Made by a program: the position numbers and the translations under genes. 64,000 nt of DNA from an uncultured Pseudomonadota bacterium (GTDB lineage: Bacteria > Pseudomonadota > Gammaproteobacteria > Burkholderiales > JALYOK01), in NCBI GenBank assembly GCA_902826775.1, contig CADEHE010000005.1:335932-399931 (forward strand), in the 5' to 3' direction. The notes beneath the pieces were generated by a model. That model was not told the origin of the DNA. It made no database searches and saw nothing but the letters and a program-made list of their open reading frames with translations. This document shows positions 59,255-64,000 of the stretch, piece after piece (position 1 is the first letter of the stretch; the number at the start of each line of letters is the position of its first letter).

Positions 59255-60193
59255 ATGGCGACGGTGACGGTTTCTCCGATTCATTTCGAGGACTACAGTG
59301 GCATCCAGTTCGAGCGCCTTGTCTTTGCGTACCACGTGCGCGTTGGCTGGCGTGGCCTCGTTTGGCATGGTCAATCGGGAGGCGATCAAGGGAGAGATAT
59401 CTCGGGTATCGAGCCATTCGATGACCAGCCGGCACGCAAGACCATCATCCAGTGCGCGAACCGGGGCACGTTGACGCTGGCGAAAGCCAAGGCTGATATG
59501 GGCAAGGCGGTCAAGGCCGCAAGCGGGGTGCCGGATGCCTTCAAGTTCGTCTCCCGTGGCGCCGTTTCGGACGCCAGCAGAACACGGATTGAGCAAGCCG
59601 CAACCTCTCTTGGCGTTGCACATGTGACGATATGGTCAGGTGTGGAGTTCGAGGAAAACCTGCGGCTTCGTGCCGAGTACCTGCTGCATCGTTTCGTTCA
59701 AGGCATCGAGTTTCCCGACGCTGAAACAGAGATCCGAAGGTTCGTGGACGACTTCCCCGGCCTCTCGGATATCGATGCGCTGCAATTGATGGCGGCCGTG
59801 TTTGATCGACCGGCCTTTCGCACGCCGTTTCAGCAGGAAAGCTCCCTGCCAGCTTTTCGGCAAGCGATCGAAGACACCATTGGCGCGCTCAATACCGGCG
59901 TGTGGCGGACGCGCGAGGGAGATGAAGTCAGGCGCATCCCCTCGATTCACCATCTTCAAGATCAACGCATCCAAGCGGTGCTTGCAAAGGTGGTTCGTCA
60001 GGTTGATGAGCTGCGCCGCATCTTTGTGACCCGTCTCAAGGACGGGGAGATCAGGCACTGCGGCTGCGGTCAGCCGGATTGCCCCACGTACATGCTCACG
60101 CATCGCGTTGCTGACGAACTGGACGAAGCCAGGCAGAAAATTCTGGCGACGTTTCGATCGGTGCATGCGCCCTTTAACGTGAGTCTTCAGTAG
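59255..60193 (+). CDS. Mrr-like restriction-endonuclease-fold protein
   Basis: A 312-residue protein. The first third fits a Mrr-type PD-(D/E)XK nuclease: FEDYSGIQFERLVFAYH (Glu20), SGGDQGRDISG (Asp44/Asp48) and TIIQCANRG. The motif is imperfect: the residue two after Gln66 is Ala, and Asn69 follows, so the usual QxK Lys is missing. The C-terminus has a Cys/His cluster (HCGCGQPDCPTYM) that might bind metal. AGGGCAGGGG lies before the ATG at 59255. It heads a four-gene unit and overlaps no neighbour. Active-site completeness is doubtful. Confidence 0.65.
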   Translation: MATVTVSPIHFEDYSGIQFERLVFAYHVRVGWRGLVWHGQSGGDQGRDISGIEPFDDQPARKTIIQCANRGTLTLAKAKADMGKAVKAASGVPDAFKFVSRGAVSDASRTRIEQAATSLGVAHVTIWSGVEFEENLRLRAEYLLHRFVQGIEFPDAETEIRRFVDDFPGLSDIDALQLMAAVFDRPAFRTPFQQESSLPAFRQAIEDTIGALNTGVWRTREGDEVRRIPSIHHLQDQRIQAVLAKVVRQVDELRRIFVTRLKDGEIRHCGCGQPDCPTYMLTHRVADELDEARQKILATFRSVHAPFNVSLQ

Positions 60194-60199
60194 GCGTGC

Positions 60200-60685
60200 A
60201 TGGCTATGGTGTTGTCCGAAGATCAGATCGAGTATCTCAGCCAACATCCGCCAGGGGAGGCTGTGGCACGCGCGTTGTCCGAGCTACTGGGCAATGACAA
60301 TGACTTGCTCGGCATCGACGCAAATGAACGATCCATCACCTTCCGCTTCGCGATGTATCTCCAACAGCATTTTCCTGATTGGGCCGTGGATTGCGAATAC
60401 AACCGGGATGGCACTGACCCAAAGCGGCTCGGACATCTGGAGCTGTATCCTGACAGCGAGGACGATGAGGCGAAGACCGTATTCCCAGATGTAATCGTCC
60501 ATCGGCGAGGCACGAGGAACAACTATCTGGTCTTGGAGTTCAAGAAGTCAACGAGCCGCATTGACCGACAGATCGACCTTCGGAAACTTCGGGGCTACAA
60601 GCAGCAGCTTGGCTACGAGCATGCCCTATTTGTGGAGGTCGGCACCGAGGGGCAGGCGATCATCACAATGCTTGAATGGGATTGA
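60200..60685 (+). CDS. Small PD-(D/E)XK nuclease-like protein
   Basis: A 161-residue protein with a textbook nuclease core: Glu66 (VDCEYNR), Asp97 (TVFPDVIVH) and Glu113-x-Lys115 (YLVLEFKKS), then a basic helix (RIDRQIDLRKLRGYKQQ). No other domain is attached, so it needs a partner to reach its target. The start at 60200 (MAMVL) is one of two nearby ATGs, and the gene lies 6 bases after the Mrr-like stop. Function (restriction, defence or repair) is inferred from motif and context. Confidence 0.65.
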   Translation: MAMVLSEDQIEYLSQHPPGEAVARALSELLGNDNDLLGIDANERSITFRFAMYLQQHFPDWAVDCEYNRDGTDPKRLGHLELYPDSEDDEAKTVFPDVIVHRRGTRNNYLVLEFKKSTSRIDRQIDLRKLRGYKQQLGYEHALFVEVGTEGQAIITMLEWD

Positions 60686-60704
60686 GAGGTGGCGGGGGAA
60701 ACTC

Positions 60705-61520
60705 ATGACACGTATTCCAGTGTTCAGTTCGCAGCATCTTGAAGCCGCGTGTCGCGTGCTCGCCGATACCGAGCGCGGCTTGAGCGGTACGCAAATCGAG
60801 CGCTTGCTGCAAGAGATCGAGGTCGCGGACACCTCACCCGGCATGACCAAGTGGAAGCGGCTGTTTAATGCGCTGGCTGGTGCGCAGAACCACCACCAGA
60901 TCGGCAACCATCTCATCATGTTTATCAATCGTGCGATGAATCCGGTGAACTACGCCCGCGACCCCGCGACGTTCGCCTGGCGGCGCGACGAGCTCAATGT
61001 CGTCCTTGCCTTCTCCGGTTTCTACGTGCGCGACGACGGCAAGGTCGGGTACGCCGACAAGGCCACGACGCTCGATGCCGCGCGCGCCCGCGCGGGACGG
61101 CTCAAGGCCGCGTTGGAATGTCGCGTTGTCCACGCGGAAGTGCTGAACTACTGCCGTGCCGAGTTGCTGGACGAAAACTACTTCCATGCCGTCTTCGAGG
61201 CAACGAAAGGCGTTGCGGAACGGATTCGGCTGCTGTCGGGCCTGAACGGCGATGGCGCGGACTTGGTGAACAAGGCATTCGCAGGCCAGCAGCCGGTTCT
61301 GGCCCTGGGGCTGCTCACAACGGAATCCGAGAAGAGCGAGCAGAAAGGCTTTGCCAACCTGTTGATCGGCCTGTTCGGTGCCGTGCGCAATCCGCTGGCC
61401 CATGCGCCCAAGACGAATTGGCCCATGTCCGAACAGGATGCACTGGACATCCTGACGCTGGTGTCGCTGATTCACCGCAAGTTGGATGGCGCCACGAAAC
61501 CAGCGGTCGTATCGTCATAA
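60705..61520 (+). CDS. TIGR02391 family protein (Hypoth_Ymh)
   Basis: A 271-residue protein. Its C-terminal third, from about GDGADLVNKAFAGQQPVLAL through SEQKGFANLLIGLFGAVRNPLAHAP to ALDILTLVSLIHRKLDGA, is the recognisable TIGR02391 module. The N-terminal part is helical and unknown. Members often sit in restriction-modification or phage-defence neighbourhoods, but the role is not known. It starts 19 bases after the small nuclease gene and is followed by the next gene in 13 bases. Confidence 0.75.
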   Translation: MTRIPVFSSQHLEAACRVLADTERGLSGTQIERLLQEIEVADTSPGMTKWKRLFNALAGAQNHHQIGNHLIMFINRAMNPVNYARDPATFAWRRDELNVVLAFSGFYVRDDGKVGYADKATTLDAARARAGRLKAALECRVVHAEVLNYCRAELLDENYFHAVFEATKGVAERIRLLSGLNGDGADLVNKAFAGQQPVLALGLLTTESEKSEQKGFANLLIGLFGAVRNPLAHAPKTNWPMSEQDALDILTLVSLIHRKLDGATKPAVVSS

Positions 61521-61533
61521 GGGAAGAACAGGA

Positions 61534-62448
61534 ATGGACGAGGCGATCGTTGTTTTCTCTCGAAAAGGGATCTTCCAGACCACGATCGCCGCGCGCGACG
61601 TTCGCAGCCGGGAACATGCGCGCAAGCTGTGGCCCCTGGTATCTCCTGGCGCATCACGGCAACTGGTGACATGGGTCAGCCCCTCTTTTGAAAACGGGAA
61701 ACTGCGTCGACGATCCCATTTCCGGTTGCTTCCTGCCCAGCACACCTTCAACCCCAAAGCGCACTTCGACGATGAAGAAGCCAGTCGGTGGCGCGCCGTG
61801 CAGGAAAGTTCAGAACATCGGCGGGCGAAAGAACTTGTCGCGGCCGAACTCTCCCGACGCTTGAATGCCGGGCTTGCGATGCCGTGGGCGTTCAAGGATA
61901 CGGATGCGTCGGACTATCCGCTGGAAGGCAACTTGTTGCTCGGCGCCGACCGGGTGGCAACCGAGCATCCCCTGAAGACACCGCTTGGCAGCAAATTCCG
62001 GCTCGACGTGGCTGTGCTCGGGCCGCCGGTCCAGGTCGAGCCGATGGTGCTGGGGGGCGTTGAAATCGAACTCGGCCATGCCTTTGACGGGCGCAAGGCG
62101 CTGATTGGGAAATCGCTCGGATTTCCGCTGATCTCCATCGACATCACCGAGATGAAGCTGGACGAACTCACGCCCGAGTGGGCGCAGCAGGTACTGACCG
62201 CGACCACGCGGAGCCACGAGCAAGGGCGCCGGCAGACCTACATCTATCTCCACGACCTGCTGTACCCCCTATACGCACAATTACCGGCGTTTCTCGACGA
62301 CGAACAGCGGCATCAGTTCCTTGTGTTTGCCGAAGATGAGACTCTGAATAAGCTGGTGCGCTGGATGAACCTGCTCGCCGAAAAGCTGGAGTACCCGAAG
62401 GGAATGGTCGCCGTTGGGCTGCTGCCGGTTTCGATGACACCTTGTTAA
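61534..62448 (+). CDS. Putative CoiA-like/PD-(D/E)XK protein, C-terminus possibly replaced by IS DNA
   Basis: A 304-residue protein. Near residue 91, ESSEHRRAKELVA resembles the His/Lys helix of CoiA-like nucleases, and later Asp158 (FRLDVAVLG) and Glu177-x-Glu179 (VEIELGH) could make a nuclease core, though the expected Lys/Gln is Glu. A helical tail follows. The final residues (MTPC) are encoded where an IS3-type element seems to begin (about 62435), so the natural C-terminus may be missing. Last gene of the four-gene unit. Confidence 0.55.
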   Translation: MDEAIVVFSRKGIFQTTIAARDVRSREHARKLWPLVSPGASRQLVTWVSPSFENGKLRRRSHFRLLPAQHTFNPKAHFDDEEASRWRAVQESSEHRRAKELVAAELSRRLNAGLAMPWAFKDTDASDYPLEGNLLLGADRVATEHPLKTPLGSKFRLDVAVLGPPVQVEPMVLGGVEIELGHAFDGRKALIGKSLGFPLISIDITEMKLDELTPEWAQQVLTATTRSHEQGRRQTYIYLHDLLYPLYAQLPAFLDDEQRHQFLVFAEDETLNKLVRWMNLLAEKLEYPKGMVAVGLLPVSMTPC

Positions 62449-62742
62449 GGTGGAAGATGAAACCGGAGGTGGTTCATGGAGAGAAGAAGGACATTCAGCC
62501 GCGAGTTCAAGCGCGAGGCGGTCAGGTTGGTCACCGAGCGTGGCGTGGCTGTGGCCCAGGCAGCCAAGGACCTGGACGTTCACGAGAACGTGCTGCGCAA
62601 GTGGGTTCGTGAGTTGCGAGAGGAGCCCCAGGAGGCGTTCCCTGGCAACGGCAAGCAGAAGGCCCAGGACGCGGAGATAGCGCGACTGCGCAAGGAGGTT
62701 GCCAAGCTCAAGATGGAGCGCGACATCCTGAAAAAAGCCGCG
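62435..62742 (+). mobile_element. Left part of an IS3-family element, disrupted
   Basis: The element probably starts near TGACACCTT at 62435, with a perfect palindrome CACCTT GTT AAGGTG at 62438-62452 close to the end, and carries orfA. It is cut at about 62742 by an IS30-family insertion. A possible continuation of orfA resumes after 63959. No orfB or right end is seen in the window. Confidence 0.55.
62476..62742 (+). pseudogene. IS3-family transposase OrfA, interrupted
   Basis: The helix-turn-helix part is complete: RRRTFSREFKREAVRLV, GVAVAQAAKDLDVHENVLRKWVREL, then the leucine-zipper-like helix ending KLKMERDILKKAA, the usual end of OrfA. After Ala at about 62742 the frame runs into unrelated sequence that is antisense to the IS30 transposase end. 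Frame resumption with AFFK at 63957 fits the original OrfA tail (compare the common ILKKAAAFFAK). No functional product is expected. Confidence 0.75.
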
Positions 62743-63956
62743 GTGGGTTCAACAGGTCATTGCAACACGGCTTGGAGTTTATCTGCAGGCGCCTGGAATC
62801 CCAAAGTCTTGCGTGGACGCTGATTCAGTCGTAGCGCGATCTTGTTCAGATCCGACTGCGAGTATTCAGACAGGTTGGTCCCTTTCGGGAAGTACTGGCG
62901 CAGGAGGCGGTTGGTATTTTCGTTGGTGCCGCGTTGCCAAGGGCTTTGAGGATCGCAGAAGTAGACGTTTACATCAGTGGCGATCGTGAATCTCTTGTGC
63001 TCCGCCATTTCCATTCCACGATCCCACGTTAACGATCGCCGCAGCTCGGAAGGCAGCTTGCGCACCTGCTTGCTCAATGCCGTGACGACTCTTGCAGTGT
63101 CTTTGCCTTGGAGCTTCACGAGCATTGTGAAGCGGGAATGGCGCTCGACGAGAGTGGCGATGTGCGTGTTGTTCGAGCCGCTCAGCAAATCGCCCTCCCA
63201 GTGCCCAGGGATCGCGCGATCTTCGACTTCTGCGGGACGTTGTCGAATCGAAACTGCATCGACGATGCGTCCACGAGGCTGGCCCTCCGTACTGGCCTTC
63301 TTGGAGGCGCGCATCACCCGCACCTCACGAAGGTGTCCGATCAACTCTTTTTTGAGCACTCCGCGTGCCTGGATGAATAGGCTGCGGTAGATGGTTTCAT
63401 GGGACACGTGCATGGTTTCATCATCAGGGAACTCGCCCTTGAGCCAACCTGATATCTGCTCAGGTGACCAGTCCAGTTTCAACTTCTGGGCGACTACCCA
63501 TCGTAGCCGGTGTCGAGTCGCCAGGCGACAGGGTTTTGGGCGGCGCGCCGACTCCCAGGCCTCGAAGTCAGCTTCGGAAGCACGATACCGATCCCGTCCG
63601 CCATGGCGCGCGATCTCTCGGCTCACCGAAGAGGGGGCCCTACCAATGTTCGCTGCTATCTTGCGGATCGAGCAGTTCGCAGCAATTCCCCGCGAAATCT
63701 CCTCTCGCTCGCCGAGCTGCAACGCCAGCGGCGCACGTCGGCGGATTGGTGGAACAATCCCGCCCTTGGAGACGACTACCCCAAATATCGAAGCGGCGTG
63801 CTTGCCCAACGCACGTCCGATGTCGCTAAGCGATTCGCCGGCCTTCCACCGTTGCCAGAGCTCCGACTTCTGGGAATCGGAAAGACCGGGGCGTCCCATT
63901 CGAGCCATACGTTCCACCTTCTCTAAAATTAGGCATTAGAACAAATGACATGCCCT
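62743..63956 (-). mobile_element. IS30-family insertion sequence inside IS3 orfA
   Basis: About 1.2 kb carrying one transposase gene on the minus strand. The flanks are GCG (62740-62742) and GCG (63957-63959), a candidate 3-bp target duplication. The ends share GTCATT inside imperfect terminal repeats, at different offsets from the two tips, so the boundaries are approximate to several bases. Confidence 0.55.
62757..63917 (-). CDS. IS30-family transposase
   Basis: A 386-residue transposase. An N-terminal helix-turn-helix (GESLSDIGRALG; RKIAANIGRAPSSVSREI) is followed by the DDE catalytic domain: Asp in GHWEGDLLSG, Asp in LTWDRGMEMAEH, Glu in NENTNRLLRQYFPKG, all present. A terminal LNQRPRKTLGFQAP is typical of IS30. 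It is intact and probably functional. It moves its own element; here it broke an IS3-type orfA at the island's right part. Confidence 0.93.
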   Translation of the reverse strand: MERMARMGRPGLSDSQKSELWQRWKAGESLSDIGRALGKHAASIFGVVVSKGGIVPPIRRRAPLALQLGEREEISRGIAANCSIRKIAANIGRAPSSVSREIARHGGRDRYRASEADFEAWESARRPKPCRLATRHRLRWVVAQKLKLDWSPEQISGWLKGEFPDDETMHVSHETIYRSLFIQARGVLKKELIGHLREVRVMRASKKASTEGQPRGRIVDAVSIRQRPAEVEDRAIPGHWEGDLLSGSNNTHIATLVERHSRFTMLVKLQGKDTARVVTALSKQVRKLPSELRRSLTWDRGMEMAEHKRFTIATDVNVYFCDPQSPWQRGTNENTNRLLRQYFPKGTNLSEYSQSDLNKIALRLNQRPRKTLGFQAPADKLQAVLQ

Positions 63957-64000
63957 GCGTTCTTCAAGCCGATCGTTCCTGGAAAGTGGCTCCGGGTTGA

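Noticed and set aside
60671..60688. CTTGAATGGGATTGA, resembling the end of guaA (ATCGAATGGGAGTGA), as possible island end
   Set aside because: The match is short, lies inside the stop region of the small nuclease gene, and genes of the same unit continue after it. Chance is likelier.
59255..62448. Four-gene cassette as a classical restriction-modification system
   Set aside because: No DNA methyltransferase motifs (such as DPPY/NPPY with a SAM-binding site) or specificity subunit found in any of the genes.
49697..64000. CRISPR array or cas genes in the island
   Set aside because: No regularly spaced direct repeats and no Cas-like proteins were seen.

Overview
The window looks like the chromosome of a GC-rich betaproteobacterium. 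The evidence is the conserved cluster smpB / ratA / rnfH / fimV-like / DUF4124 / guaB / guaA, together with dusA, a MoxR-VWA pair, several c-di-GMP proteins and many acyl-CoA genes. I cannot place it to genus from sequence alone. Codon use and strand layout look like ordinary chromosome up to guaA (49.7 kb). From there to the end of the window the DNA is an integrated island.

Backbone, 0-49.7 kb. Left part (0-19.7 kb): an AhpD-like protein, a lone CZB-domain protein, an SDR with an altered active site, a one-subunit molybdopterin oxidoreductase, dusA, an M48 protease with a membrane protein, a GGDEF/EAL protein, a DUF4139 protein, a PhoX-type phosphatase, a MoxR / small membrane protein / VWA set, a GAF-PAS-GGDEF-EAL protein and an MBL hydrolase. 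Middle part (19.7-38 kb): a lipid and acyl-CoA catabolism neighbourhood. It holds two acyl-CoA ligases, SDRs, two medium-chain reductases, a PaaI thioesterase, a thiolase and a fused enoyl-CoA hydratase/3-hydroxyacyl-CoA dehydrogenase. Interleaved are a GGDEF protein, a class II aldolase, a LuxR-type two-component system and a lipoprotein/DUF3047 gene broken by an in-frame TGA. Right part (38-49.7 kb): two small secreted proteins, tRNA-His, a lytic transglycosylase, smpB, ratA-rnfH, a three-gene operon (DUF4124, FimV-like, possible PilZ-like protein), then guaB and guaA.

Island, 49.7 kb to window end. A P4-type tyrosine recombinase lies just downstream of the 3' end of guaA, a known integration hotspot. 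Behind it are (i) a same-strand unit of a HicA-like small protein, a HicB-like/HTH protein and a 2192-residue STAND-type NTPase with an N-terminal Cap4/DUF4297-like nuclease domain, preceded by a strong inverted repeat over a possible promoter; (ii) an AlpA-type regulator facing the other way; and (iii) a tight four-gene unit of a Mrr-like protein, a small PD-(D/E)XK protein, a TIGR02391-family protein and a CoiA-like nuclease candidate. The right side is IS debris: an IS3-type orfA broken by a complete IS30-family element. The island end (attR) is not in the window.

My best candidate for an undescribed system is the HicAB-like plus giant nuclease-NTPase unit, read as a phage-sensing, Avs-like defence module. 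The nuclease cassette beside it is a second candidate. Both assignments are inference from motifs and context.
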